A stretch of DNA of 37,878 bases. Source: Planctomycetota bacterium (GTDB lineage: Bacteria > Planctomycetota > Phycisphaerae > UBA1845). The stretch covers positions 1 through 37,878 of the forward strand of contig BOJX01000022.1 of NCBI GenBank assembly GCA_016860685.1, read 5' to 3'. Position numbers and translations under genes: made by a program. This document shows, one piece after another, positions 17,562 to 25,526 of this stretch. The number at the start of each line of letters is the position of its first letter. Position 1 is the stretch's first letter. Under the pieces are notes generated by a model. It was not told the DNA's origin. It worked only from the letters and a program-made list of their open reading frames with translations, and did no database searches.

Positions 17562-17608
17562 CTACATCGGTAGGAGGAATCCTACTACCACGGTAGGAGG
17601 TGTGTCAA
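17562..17608 (-). promoter_or_regulatory. Promoter of the blaI-M56 operon with two BlaI-type operators
   Basis: On the minus strand TTGACA (17608-17603) and TAGGAT (17584-17579) are separated by 18 bases. The dyad CTACCACGGTAG (17585-17596, plus-strand reading) fills the spacer exactly between the two boxes. A second dyad CTACATCGGTAG (17562-17573) lies just past the -10 box, at the expected transcription start. Their centres are 23 bases apart, about two helical turns. CTAC-N4-GTAG fits known BlaI/MecI sites, so repression by promoter occlusion is expected. Confidence 0.8.
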
Positions 17609-17711
17609 CCGCGCCGTTCAGAAAAAAATGTCCGATTGTGTCGGCCTGGCGACCGCACCCGGGGGCCGATCCCGCGACCGCCGTCCGGGCTTCGGGGTAC
17701 AATGATCCGGC

Positions 17712-19145
17712 ATGAAACTCAAAAGCCCGGGCAGGGAGCGTACACGGCGCGTCGGTCGCCGACGCGCAATGCGCAGCCTTTGCGCAACCGCGACGACGCT
17801 TGCCGTGGCGCTCACGATCGCCGCACCGCCTCGCGCCGACGCGCAGGACGCGGCTGCGCCGACGCTGACGGACCGACTCACCCGTTACTTCCAGGCCGTT
17901 TCCGCACAGGAGCGGTCCGACGCCCTCGCCGGGATCGAAGAATCCGGCGCCGCCCCCGACGCCGTCGCGGCGGAGTTCTCGAAACTGAAACTCTGGATCG
18001 ACCTCGACAAAGGCGCGTCCGCGATCGAGGTTGAGGCCGGCTGGAGCCGCCCGATCCGCTGCTCCGTCTTTGTGCCCCCGGGGTACGACCCAGAGCGCCC
18101 GCATCCGCTGATGATCGTCCTGACCGATGAAAGCGGCGCCGCGCCGTGCGCGGGCCTGGCGCGGGATCAACTCGCCGGGATGTGCGACCCGCCCGCCGCC
18201 ATCATCAGCCTTGAAGACCTTCCGGAGGCGACCTTCGACGCACCGGGCGAGGAAGCAGCGGTCGTCGAACGCCTGCTCACCGAGTTTCGCCGGCGCGTTC
18301 ACGTGGACGAAGACCGCGTTTACCTTCTCGGGGCCGGCGTCGGCGCCGACGCGGCGTGGCAGTGGGCGCTTTCACACCCGGACGTCTTCGCCGGCCTGCT
18401 TGTCGAGGACGGCTACCCGCGCCTCCCTTGTGCGACACAGCTTCTTCCGCTGCTCTTCGAGAATATTCCGGGCTTGCCTGTGCTTTCGGGCTGGCGGGCT
18501 TCCGCGGACCTGCCCGACGAACCGCACCCGGAAGGGGGGATCCTTGTCCGGCGGGACACCGCCGTGGCGGCCCACAACCGCGCGATAAGGGACTGGCCGG
18601 GCAGGAAGGTTCACTTCAGCGGAACGGAGTGGCCTGCCGATGCGGATCTCGCGCAGCGGACACACGACCCGACGGCGCTCAGCACGTTCTTCAACGCCCG
18701 CCGACCGGCGCCGGCAAAAGCCCTCACCCACCGCTTCCGCCACCCGCAGCAAGGACGCAGCGCCTGGCTCGCTCAAACGCGGTTTCTCGGCGAAGTCTGG
18801 ACGCACCCTCAGTTGTCGATCCTGCCCGGTCCGACGTCGGACGCCGAGACGTACATCACGAGCGTCCTGAAGGAAAAGCTCGCGTTGTTATCGGGGCGGA
18901 TCGAGAATCAGACGATCACGCTCGAAGTGACGCACTGCGACCGGGTCGAGGTGTTGCTGTCGCCGGGGCTGGTCGACTTGGCCAAGCCGGTGACGCTGAT
19001 CTGCAACGGCAAACGACGTTATGACGGGCAGGTGCGGCCGAGCGTGAAGACGATGCTGGAGCACGCAAGGCAGACCTGGTCTTTTCGGCGCCCTGTCCTA
19101 GCGAAGCTCGCGTTCAACATCGACGCCGCCGCGATGCAACCCTGA
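17712..19145 (+). CDS. Secreted alpha/beta-hydrolase-like protein lacking the catalytic serine
   Basis: The 477-residue product has a basic N-terminus and a signal peptide (SLCATATTLAVALTIAAPPRADA); ATG 17769 inside this region is an alternative start. The mature part follows the esterase/depolymerase plan: VFVPPGYDPERPHPLMIVL, then VHVDEDRVYLLGAGVGADAAWQWALSHP, where relatives have the nucleophile elbow G-x-S-x-G. Here residues 207-211 are GAGVG, so Gly209 replaces Ser; its GGC codon is one base from AGC. The C-terminal part resembles an Ig-like appendage (RIENQTITLEVTHCDRVEVL....VTLICNG). It is therefore probably a binding or structural pseudoenzyme. It is divergent from the blaI operon and shares its 195-base intergenic region, so the BlaI operators might affect it too. 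A hairpin repeat follows the stop by 13 bases. Confidence 0.75.
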   Translation: MKLKSPGRERTRRVGRRRAMRSLCATATTLAVALTIAAPPRADAQDAAAPTLTDRLTRYFQAVSAQERSDALAGIEESGAAPDAVAAEFSKLKLWIDLDKGASAIEVEAGWSRPIRCSVFVPPGYDPERPHPLMIVLTDESGAAPCAGLARDQLAGMCDPPAAIISLEDLPEATFDAPGEEAAVVERLLTEFRRRVHVDEDRVYLLGAGVGADAAWQWALSHPDVFAGLLVEDGYPRLPCATQLLPLLFENIPGLPVLSGWRASADLPDEPHPEGGILVRRDTAVAAHNRAIRDWPGRKVHFSGTEWPADADLAQRTHDPTALSTFFNARRPAPAKALTHRFRHPQQGRSAWLAQTRFLGEVWTHPQLSILPGPTSDAETYITSVLKEKLALLSGRIENQTITLEVTHCDRVEVLLSPGLVDLAKPVTLICNGKRRYDGQVRPSVKTMLEHARQTWSFRRPVLAKLAFNIDAAAMQP

Positions 19146-19158
19146 AACCCCCGCACCC

Positions 19159-19190
19159 AACCGAGCCGCGCCCGTCAGGAAGCGGGTGTT
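19159..19190 (+). repeat. 3'-end hairpin repeat, plus-strand copy 1
   Basis: It begins AACCGAGCCG and folds as CGCCCG (19169-19174), loop TCAGGAAG, CGGGTG (19183-19188) with one G.T pair. It starts 13 bases after the stop of the hydrolase-like gene, in sense orientation, between convergent genes. It could act as a terminator or mRNA 3'-end structure, although no T-run follows. Confidence 0.7.
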
Positions 19191-19208
19191 CTTACGCTCC
19201 ACCGCACC

Positions 19209-20621
19209 CTACTCCGGCAACGCGGTCTCCTCGCTTGTTTCAGGAACAATCCTGAGTGTGCGCAACTCCGGTCGCACGAGGCGGTATCCGGTGTCCAGCG
19301 CGCGCCCCCGCACCGTCGGCGGCTCGACCTTTCCTCCGTCGTCCACCCGGTTCTCGTAGACGGAGTAAATTACGATCCCCTCGTCCGTCGCCTTCAGGCG
19401 CACCAGTCGTCCGTCGTACATGTCGATCGGCGCCGCCAGCAGATACGTCGGCACGAGGTCGTCCCAGCTTTCCGGGAACCGCCCCTTCTCGATGCGGAAG
19501 CGCTCGGCGGCGATCGCGCCGCGCATCATATGCATCGACAGGAGAATCCGGGCGTTCAACTCGCAGGCCCGTGACAGCGACGGAACGAGCATTTTCGCCA
19601 GGTAGTCCAGCGATCCGAGTGTCTGCGCTCGTTCATCCGCCTGCGCCGCGCACTCCCAGAGTCTTTCCGGGTTGGCGCTCGCCTCCAGCAGGGGATCGAT
19701 GATCAGGCCGATGCTGTGCTGATTGCGGCGGTAGATGAACTGCGGCGTAAACCCGCTCCGCAGGCCGACCGCGTTGTGAGCCGCCTTTCCCGGATCAAAC
19801 TTCCGGCTCACGATTCCGTCGAGCATGTCGGTGAGGTAGGCTCGCTCGCCCAGCAGCGCCAGGCGGAACCGATCCTCTTCCGCGCGTCGGGCCAGCGTCT
19901 GCTCAAACTCCTGCAACTCATCAGGATGAAACTGGCCGAGCCGCAGCCCGCGCTCGATCGTATCCAGCGCCAGCGCGTCCACCGCGGTGCGGACCAGCGC
20001 CGCAATCATCGAGGGGGTATACTTGTTGGCGTCGGCCAGGCGCCACTGGAGCCGCACGCTCTCGGCGACGCCGTCGGTTTTCCCATCGATCGCCTTCAAG
20101 GCTCCGTCGAGCGCGACGAGTTTCGAGGCCGACCGCAACACCTTGATGCCCGGGAGGTCCAGTTGGGCCGTCGGGTCGACCGCCGCCGTCGGATCGATCC
20201 GCCACCGGCCTTCCGGTCGATCAATGAGGGCGGCGAGCCGCTTCAACGTCTCCGCGTGCTCCGCGCGGAACTTGCGCGACGCTTCGAGCCGCTCAGGATC
20301 CACGCTCTGGAACAAGTCGAGCTTGTTGTCTGAAAGAATGTAGACGCCCTTTTCCTTGGCCTCCTCCGCCGCCGCCTCCAGCGCCGTCGTCAGCTCGTCC
20401 AGAATCAGCGCCGAGTTCTTCTCGTTCGGGATGGAGGGCAACGTGGCTTCGATTTCCTCGAAGGTCAGCGGCTCGCCGCGCGCCCGCACTTCCTCCTGAT
20501 ACCGCTCCCAGCCCCCGGTCGTCGTCACAGAGAAAAGCAGGAGTCCGAACACGCCGAGCGTCATCACTGCGGCGACGAAAATGACGACCCCACGAATCCA
20601 ACGTTTCGGTCGCTGCATCAT
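19209..20621 (-). CDS. Uncharacterised membrane-anchored protein
   Basis: Start chosen at ATG 20621 (or the adjacent ATG 20618) because GGGAGGGAG lies just upstream; the frame opens earlier but without a binding site. The product is about 470 residues: a basic N-terminus (MMQRPKRWIRG), one transmembrane helix (VVIFVAAVMTLGVFGLLLFSV) and a mainly helical outer domain. Near the C-terminus AAERFRIEKGRFPESWDDLVPTYLLAAPIDMYDGRLVRL resembles a short module seen at the end of pseudopilin-like proteins, where a fixed order of residues ends in xxYDGxxLxYxxxxxGxxIYSVxxNxxDDGG. I do not know its function. It stands alone, convergent with the hydrolase-like gene. Confidence 0.7.
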   Translation of the reverse strand: MMQRPKRWIRGVVIFVAAVMTLGVFGLLLFSVTTTGGWERYQEEVRARGEPLTFEEIEATLPSIPNEKNSALILDELTTALEAAAEEAKEKGVYILSDNKLDLFQSVDPERLEASRKFRAEHAETLKRLAALIDRPEGRWRIDPTAAVDPTAQLDLPGIKVLRSASKLVALDGALKAIDGKTDGVAESVRLQWRLADANKYTPSMIAALVRTAVDALALDTIERGLRLGQFHPDELQEFEQTLARRAEEDRFRLALLGERAYLTDMLDGIVSRKFDPGKAAHNAVGLRSGFTPQFIYRRNQHSIGLIIDPLLEASANPERLWECAAQADERAQTLGSLDYLAKMLVPSLSRACELNARILLSMHMMRGAIAAERFRIEKGRFPESWDDLVPTYLLAAPIDMYDGRLVRLKATDEGIVIYSVYENRVDDGGKVEPPTVRGRALDTGYRLVRPELRTLRIVPETSEETALPE

Positions 20622-20653
20622 CTCTCCCTCCCGTATGACAGCCCGGATAACTG

Positions 20654-20681
20654 ATAATACCGCGCGCCAAGGCCGGTCGAA
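20654..20681 (-). promoter_or_regulatory. Possible promoter of the uncharacterised membrane protein gene
   Basis: On the minus strand TTCGAC (20681-20676), a 16-base spacer, and TATTAT (20659-20654) lie 33 bases upstream of the chosen start. The -10 box is good and the -35 box weak. Confidence 0.4.
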
Positions 20682-20843
20682 CCGGTTGTGCCCCCGCAAC
20701 TCCTGTACAAGCCCGTCCGGCGCGCCTAAGAATACTCAGGATCACCGGGGACGATGTCCCTCGGCCGCCCTCGCCTTTACGACGGGCGGCGAAGGTGGTT
20801 GTCAGCGTCCGCGAAGACCTTTTCTGGGGGGGAACGGGAAAAG

Positions 20844-22475
20844 ATGATCTCTCGGAAACGTGGCGTAGCCGTGCGCGCTGGGAGGTTGGCCGTCGTTGCG
20901 GCGGGACTTGCTCCTTCGCTCCTTCATTATTCATCTTCAACGCTCACCGCCGGCGAAGGACGCCCGTCGCCGACTGTTTCTGAGACGTTCGATCCGATCC
21001 CCGGCGAGATCCTCGTGCGCTTTGATGAAGTCCCGGATGAGGCGAGACTCGCGGACGTCGCCGCGGTTCTGCCCGAATTCGTTCGCTGGGAGGCGTACGC
21101 GCATCCCGCGCAAAGCGTCGCCCGAGGCAATACGCCCGTCTCGACGCATCCGCTCGCCTTCCGCCGCCGCCTTCGCATCGACGCCGCGGCGGATGTGACC
21201 GCGGCGGCCGCCCGCGTCGCCGCGATTCCGGGCGTCACCTGGGCGGAGCCTAACGGCCGCACGCACACCGCCGCCGTCCCGGCCGACCCGATGTACGCCC
21301 AGCAATATGGACCGAAGCGGATCGGCTGCGAAGCGGCCTGGGACATTACCGCCGGCGGCAGCGCGAAAGTCGTTCTGGCCGTTGCGGACACCGGTCTGAA
21401 CTTCGGGCATCAGGATCTGCAGGAGCACTTCGTCTGGACCAACGTCGATGAGATCGCCGACAACGGCGCGGATGATGACGGAAACGGCTACGTGGACGAC
21501 GTCCGCGGGTACGACTTCTACAACGACGACGCCACGCTGGACGACGTCCACGGACACGGCACGCACGTCGCTGGGACAGCCGCCGCCCGTCTCGCCAACG
21601 ACAAAGGCATCGCCGGCGTCGCGGGGAACGTCACCGTCATGCCCTTGAAAGTCTTCAGCGACTCCGGCGGCGGAACGTGGGAGGCGATCGAACTGGCCGT
21701 CTACTACGCCGCCGACAACGGCGCCGCGCTGCTCAATTACAGCGGCGGCGGGTACTCGGGAAGTGCGGGCCTCGCCGAAGCGGTCGAGTACGCCTACGCC
21801 CGCGGCATGACGATCGTCGCCGCCGCCGGCAACGGCGACACGGATCAACCCTTCTACCCTGCCGCGTACGACCCTGTCATCGCCGTGATGGGCACCAACC
21901 GCCGCGACAACCGCTACGGCAGCTCGAACTACGGCGCCTGGCTCGACGTCGGCGCTCCAGGCGTAGACATTCAGGCGACGTACGTTCCGAATGCCGACTC
22001 ATACGGGTCGTTGACGGGCACCTCGATGGCCTCGCCGCATGTCGCGGGAGTCGTCGCGCTGCTTTACAGCGTCCGTCCGGACCTGACCGTCGATGACGTG
22101 ACGGCGCTTCTGCGGGACACGGCGCTGGACCTCGGCGATCCGGGCTTTGACGAACTTTACGGGTACGGGCGCGTCCGTGCGGACGAGGCGCTCGCCGCGG
22201 CCGGCGCAACGCCGATCCCCTGCGGGCACATCGCGCTTTTCAAGGCGGTCTGCCGCAAAGGGACCGTCAAGTCGAAAGTCCGGCTCGCAGACGAGACCTA
22301 CGCCGGGCACGCGGTTTTGATCGGAATTAACGATGAGAGCTATCGCGCCGCATTCACCCGCGGACGCCGCTGGACCAAGGCGAAACTCAGCGAGGGCGGT
22401 TACGCCGGCGAGGCGACGGTGTTGCTGACCACCCCGCCCGGGTGCGTCGAACCGATCATCGTCAACTGCGACTGA
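20844..22475 (+). CDS. Secreted S8 family serine protease (subtilase)
   Basis: From ATG 20844 the product is 543 residues; a longer in-frame start at 20754 would add a non-signal-like extension. After a signal-type segment (RAGRLAVVAAGLAPSLL), residues about 52-140 form a propeptide (GEILVRFDEVPDEARLADV....PGVTWAEPN). The catalytic triad is complete: Asp182 in VLAVADTGLNFGHQDL, His238 in GHGTHVAGT, Ser394 in GTSMASPHVAG, with oxyanion Asn330 in AAAGNGD. A stretch DNGADDDGNGYVDDVRGYDF, common in fervidolysin-like subtilases, may bind calcium. About 80 residues after the domain form a small C-terminal module with several cysteines ending IIVNCD. It is probably an exported degradative protease. 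No neighbouring gene suggests a specific substrate. Confidence 0.92.
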   Translation: MISRKRGVAVRAGRLAVVAAGLAPSLLHYSSSTLTAGEGRPSPTVSETFDPIPGEILVRFDEVPDEARLADVAAVLPEFVRWEAYAHPAQSVARGNTPVSTHPLAFRRRLRIDAAADVTAAAARVAAIPGVTWAEPNGRTHTAAVPADPMYAQQYGPKRIGCEAAWDITAGGSAKVVLAVADTGLNFGHQDLQEHFVWTNVDEIADNGADDDGNGYVDDVRGYDFYNDDATLDDVHGHGTHVAGTAAARLANDKGIAGVAGNVTVMPLKVFSDSGGGTWEAIELAVYYAADNGAALLNYSGGGYSGSAGLAEAVEYAYARGMTIVAAAGNGDTDQPFYPAAYDPVIAVMGTNRRDNRYGSSNYGAWLDVGAPGVDIQATYVPNADSYGSLTGTSMASPHVAGVVALLYSVRPDLTVDDVTALLRDTALDLGDPGFDELYGYGRVRADEALAAAGATPIPCGHIALFKAVCRKGTVKSKVRLADETYAGHAVLIGINDESYRAAFTRGRRWTKAKLSEGGYAGEATVLLTTPPGCVEPIIVNCD

Positions 22476-22887
22476 CGCACGGCCGTCGGGCGGCGAGGAT
22501 GGCACGATCGCTCAGGACCGGGGTTCAGGGTCGGACTTCGAGAAAAGCCGCTCGTTTCTGCGCCTGGCGTGCATCCGTCGCCGCCGGTTCCTTCAGGGTC
22601 TCATCCGGCCCCAGCACGTTCTCAACCGGCGGCTCGATCATCGGCTCGACGGCGACGGCATCAAGGCGCAGGCGATCGCCGCCCCGTTTCTGCGCCGTCT
22701 TGCGCCGGTCTTGATCCACCCGAACCCGGCACATCGACCGCACCGCCGCGGACCCGCGCTCTTGCGGAAGCGGGGGGGGGAGCGGGGAGGTTGCGGAGGT
22801 GGACGCCGGGACATAAGTTTTCCGCGGAAGGATCGGATCGCGCGGCTGAGGCGCGATGCGGAGGGGGCAGAAGGAGATCGGACCATC
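22476..22887. other. Intergenic stretch before clpS
   Basis: Contains the doubtful minus-strand small gene at 22525-22734 and, after it, a G-rich stretch (around 22770-22800) and a TTCCGCGGAA palindrome near 22820. No clear promoter for clpS was found. Confidence 0.4.
22525..22734 (-). CDS. Possible small hypothetical protein
   Basis: A 69-residue minus-strand frame from ATG 22734 reads MCRVRVDQDRRKTAQKRGGD and goes on with EPPVENVLGPDETLKEPAAT, with codon choice (G or C in most third positions, D/E/K-rich product) like the neighbouring genes and unlike most antisense frames here. Against it, no ribosome binding site is visible before the ATG and I recognise no family. It may be a remnant or a GTG-started gene. 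Confidence 0.3.
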   Translation of the reverse strand: MCRVRVDQDRRKTAQKRGGDRLRLDAVAVEPMIEPPVENVLGPDETLKEPAATDARQAQKRAAFLEVRP

Positions 22888-23232
22888 ATGCGTGCGGGAA
22901 GCAACCCGGTCACGGACGTTTCGGTCGAGCGCCCGCGGATGACGCCGGCGCCGAAGCGGTATCCGCTGTATCACGTCGTTCTGCTCGACGACGACGATCA
23001 TACCTACGAGTACGTCACGCATATGTTGCAGTCGTTATTCGGCGTCAGCGAGGAGGCCGCGTATCAACTTGCCGCCGAGGTCGACGCCTCGGGGCGCGCC
23101 GCCGTGGCGACCACGACGCGCGAGGACGCCGAGTTCAAGCAGGAGCAGATTCACGGGTTCGGGCGCGACTGGCGCCTTCCGCGCAGCGCGGGAAGCATGA
23201 GCTGTGTGGTCGAGCCCGCGCCGACGGAGTAG
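22888..23232 (+). CDS. clpS: ATP-dependent Clp protease adaptor ClpS
   Basis: The 114-residue product has the ClpS core after an unstructured N-terminus: YPLYHVVLLDDDDHTYEYVT, then LFGVSEEAAYQLAAEVDASGRAAVATTTREDAEFKQEQI, matching the family's NDD/xxxY-V and H/D-xxGRAxVxTxxxExAExK patterns. ClpS binds the N-domain of ClpA/ClpC and delivers N-degron substrates to ClpP. Start ATG 22888 is preceded by AAGGAG ten bases upstream; the longer in-frame opening lacks protein character. An extra C-terminal stretch (GFGRDWRLPRSAGSMSCVVEP) is longer than in E. coli ClpS. No clpA lies next to it; the following gene is a 21-residue membrane peptide 11 bases downstream. Confidence 0.88.
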   Translation: MRAGSNPVTDVSVERPRMTPAPKRYPLYHVVLLDDDDHTYEYVTHMLQSLFGVSEEAAYQLAAEVDASGRAAVATTTREDAEFKQEQIHGFGRDWRLPRSAGSMSCVVEPAPTE

Positions 23233-23243
23233 GAGAGAATCAC

Positions 23244-23309
23244 ATGGACTCAGTCTGGCTGTTCTGGGGGCTTATTTTGTTCTTCGTGTTCCTGCTCACC
23301 TCGGGCTGA
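23244..23309 (+). CDS. 21-residue single-helix membrane peptide
   Basis: ATG 23244 is preceded by AGGAGAG at a good distance, overlapping the clpS stop region, and opens a 21-codon frame: MDSVW followed by a helix of Leu, Phe, Ile and Val with one Trp-Gly step, ending LLTSG and TGA. The gene starts 11 bases after clpS, so it is almost certainly co-transcribed. A frame this short can occur by chance, but ribosome binding site, spacing and an uninterrupted hydrophobic helix together make it credible. It may place or regulate ClpS or a membrane protease; nothing shows this directly. Confidence 0.6.
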   Translation: MDSVWLFWGLILFFVFLLTSG

Positions 23310-23561
23310 TGCGGAGAGTCGTCAATCGCCGCGCGTTTTTGCGGAATCGCGGAACTCCGCTCCGCCTTTAACTCACGCGTGAGGGCTTCCCGCTGCGCCT
23401 GAACCGAGCCGCGCCCGTCGGGAAGCGGGCGCTCTCACAATCTGGCACGCGAGTCTGATCGCAAAGGGCAAGCGTTCCTGCGCGGGTCGAACGTCCATCG
23501 GCGCCTTGTCCGCCAGGTCGAACATCCTCGCGGACGACACTGTGCCGGAAGGAACCGGGCG
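23310..23561. other. Intergenic region before the secretion ATPase gene
   Basis: Holds a perfect 12-bp palindrome CTCACGCGTGAG at 23372-23383, the 3'-end hairpin repeat at 23402-23433, and an inverted pair GTCCGC (23508-23513) / GCGGAC (23530-23535) in the probable leader of the next gene. Confidence 0.5.
23402..23433 (+). repeat. 3'-end hairpin repeat, plus-strand copy 2
   Basis: It begins AACCGAGCCG and folds as GCGCCCG (23411-23417), loop TCGGGAAG, CGGGCGC (23426-23432), a perfect 7-bp stem. It lies 92 bases after the small membrane peptide gene, in sense orientation. Confidence 0.7.
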
Positions 23562-25253
23562 ATGATCCTCGAAGAAGTCTGTGAACCCCTCGTCCTCGGC
23601 CTCGTCGCCCGCGAGCGCGGGCTTGACGCATCCACCCTGCTTGATTTTCGTCTCGAGTCAGAAATCGCCGGACTTCCGCTCGTGCACGTTCTTCTACGGG
23701 CCGATTTCATCGGCGAGGCGGAGGTCGCCAAGGCCGTCGCCGAGCAGAACGGGCTGCGATTCCTCGACCTGTCGCGGCGCAAACCGTCCGCCGCGTGGAC
23801 GCTGGTGCTGCCGGAAAACGTCGCCCGGCGCAAGGTCTGCCTCGTGTTCGGCGAGGTCTCAGGGCAGCTTGTCGTCGCCGTGGCCGACCCCGTGGACCCC
23901 TCCGTCCGGTCCGCCGTCGCCGCGCGTTTCCAGCGCCCCGTGCAGTACGTCGTCAGCCCGCGGTATCAGATCCTCGAGTGCATCGACGAAATTTACGGTC
24001 AGGCCCGCGCCCGCGGAGCGCGCCTTGCCGACGGCGTCCCGATGTCCGAGGCGGTGACCCGCGTCACGGACACCGGCCTCAACATGGTCGAGCAGCTTGA
24101 CAGCATCATCGACGAAGCCGTCGACCGCCGCGCCAGCGACATCCACATCGAACCGCAGGAGGACCGCCTCCGCGTGCGCTTCCGCATCGACGGGCGGCTG
24201 ATCGAGGCCCGCGCCTACCCGCTGGATGCGCTGCCTGCGATGATTTCGCGAATCAAGGTGCTGGCGACGCTCGACATCACTGAGCATCGCCGGGGGCAGG
24301 ACGGCCGGTTCAGCCACCGCAGCTTCGACCAGCAGGTGGACATTCGCGTCGCGGTGATCCCGGGGGCGCTGGGCGAGCGGGCGACGCTGCGCCTCCTCTC
24401 GACGGACCGGGCGCATCTGACGCTGGACCGCCTCGGGATGGGCTTGCAGCTTCGACAGTCGTTCGAGCGCCTGATCCGCCGCCCGCACGGCATCATCCTC
24501 ATCACGGGTCCGACCGGCAGCGGAAAGAGCACGACGTTGTACGCCGCACTCTCCGTCATCAACACCCCCGACAAGCACATCATCACCGTCGAGGATCCCG
24601 TCGAGTACCGCATCGCCGGCGTCAACCAGGTGCAGGTCAACGCGGAGTTCGGCGTCACTTTCGCGTCGGCCCTGCGCAGCATCGTGCGGCACGATCCGGA
24701 CGTCATCATGGTGGGCGAAATCCGCGACGAAGAGACGGCGCACCTGGCGCTGGAGGCGTCGCTGACCGGACACCTCGTCTTCGCCACGCTGCACACGAAT
24801 TCCGCGGTCGGCGCCGTCACCCGCCTGCTGGATATGGGCTGCGAGTCCTACCTCGTGGCCAGTTCTCTCGTCGGCAGCATCGCTCAGCGCCTCGTCCGCC
24901 GCATCTGCCCGAACTGCAAGCAGCGGTACGAGCCCAACGCCACCGAGCGCCGCCTGCTGGGCATTCCTCCGGAGCGCACCGGGGCGCGGATCTGCCGCGG
25001 CGCCGGCTGCGCCCGCTGCCTCCGCTCCGGCTACTACGATCGCGTGGGCGTCTTCGAGTTCGTGCCGTTTGACGAGGGGTTGTGTGAACTGGTGATGCAG
25101 AAGGCGCCGACCGAGCATCTACACAAGCACGCCGTCGCCCACGGCGCGATCACCCTCCGCGAGGACGCGATGACCAAGGTCCGCGACGAACTGACGACGG
25201 TCGAAGAAGCACTCCGCGTCACCGCCGACGCGGGGCTGGATCTATCAGCGTAG
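23562..25253 (+). CDS. GspE/PilB family type II secretion / type IV pilus assembly ATPase
   Basis: The 563-residue product has a full-length family layout. Residues about 1-145: N-terminal MshEN-like domain (IAGLPLVHVLLRADFIGEAEVAKAVAE). About 170-300: N2 domain with ASDIHIEPQEDRLRVRFRIDG. Walker A is GPTGSGKST at about 316-324, the Asp box ITVEDPVEYR at 341-350, Walker B VIMVGEIRDEE at 381-391, and the His box LTGHLVFATLHTNSA near 401. A zinc-binding C-terminal module has CPNC (449-452) and a later CARC. It hydrolyses ATP at the inner membrane to extend a pilus or pseudopilus. No GspF, GspD or PilT gene is next to it here; the pseudopilin at 3902 could be a substrate of the same machine. GGAACCGGG lies just before ATG 23562. 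A hairpin follows the stop. Confidence 0.93.
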   Translation: MILEEVCEPLVLGLVARERGLDASTLLDFRLESEIAGLPLVHVLLRADFIGEAEVAKAVAEQNGLRFLDLSRRKPSAAWTLVLPENVARRKVCLVFGEVSGQLVVAVADPVDPSVRSAVAARFQRPVQYVVSPRYQILECIDEIYGQARARGARLADGVPMSEAVTRVTDTGLNMVEQLDSIIDEAVDRRASDIHIEPQEDRLRVRFRIDGRLIEARAYPLDALPAMISRIKVLATLDITEHRRGQDGRFSHRSFDQQVDIRVAVIPGALGERATLRLLSTDRAHLTLDRLGMGLQLRQSFERLIRRPHGIILITGPTGSGKSTTLYAALSVINTPDKHIITVEDPVEYRIAGVNQVQVNAEFGVTFASALRSIVRHDPDVIMVGEIRDEETAHLALEASLTGHLVFATLHTNSAVGAVTRLLDMGCESYLVASSLVGSIAQRLVRRICPNCKQRYEPNATERRLLGIPPERTGARICRGAGCARCLRSGYYDRVGVFEFVPFDEGLCELVMQKAPTEHLHKHAVAHGAITLREDAMTKVRDELTTVEEALRVTADAGLDLSA

Positions 25254-25274
25254 CCGCCCGTTGAGAAAGGGGTG

Positions 25275-25299
25275 CGCGTCCCCCCGGGACGCGAATTTC
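25275..25299 (+). terminator. Probable intrinsic terminator after the GspE/PilB gene
   Basis: Perfect 8-bp stem CGCGTCCC (25275-25282), loop CCC, GGGACGCG (25286-25293), followed by AATTTC, 21 bases after the stop codon. The T-run is short, so termination may be partial. Confidence 0.6.
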
Positions 25300-25526
25300 A
25301 CTGAGTAAACCGGTATCACAAAGGCCGATCGTGATTGCTTCAACGGGCTGTTGGGAAGGGCAGCGCCCGCATTCGGCGATGCAGGCGAAGGGGGGCAGCC
25401 AGACCGCCGCTTGGGAGCGCTCCAGCGCTTGCGGCGGAGGCGAGGGCGATCGCCGCCCCGGCCCGACACAGGCGAATGCGCATCCTCGTGTTCCTCACGC
25501 GGGGGCGAGGGTGGAGGCAGCCGGAC
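25300..25526. other. Intergenic region between the ATPase gene and rpsR (convergent)
   Basis: Holds a long hairpin CCGCCGC (25405-25411) / GCGGCGG (25432-25438) around a palindrome GAGCGCTC, about 88 bases past the rpsR stop on the minus strand; it may be the end structure of that transcript. No gene is seen. Confidence 0.4.

Noticed and set aside
23859-25118. Minus-strand frame opposite the GspE/PilB gene
   Set aside because: Antisense shadow; the sense frame has Walker A, Walker B and zinc motifs.
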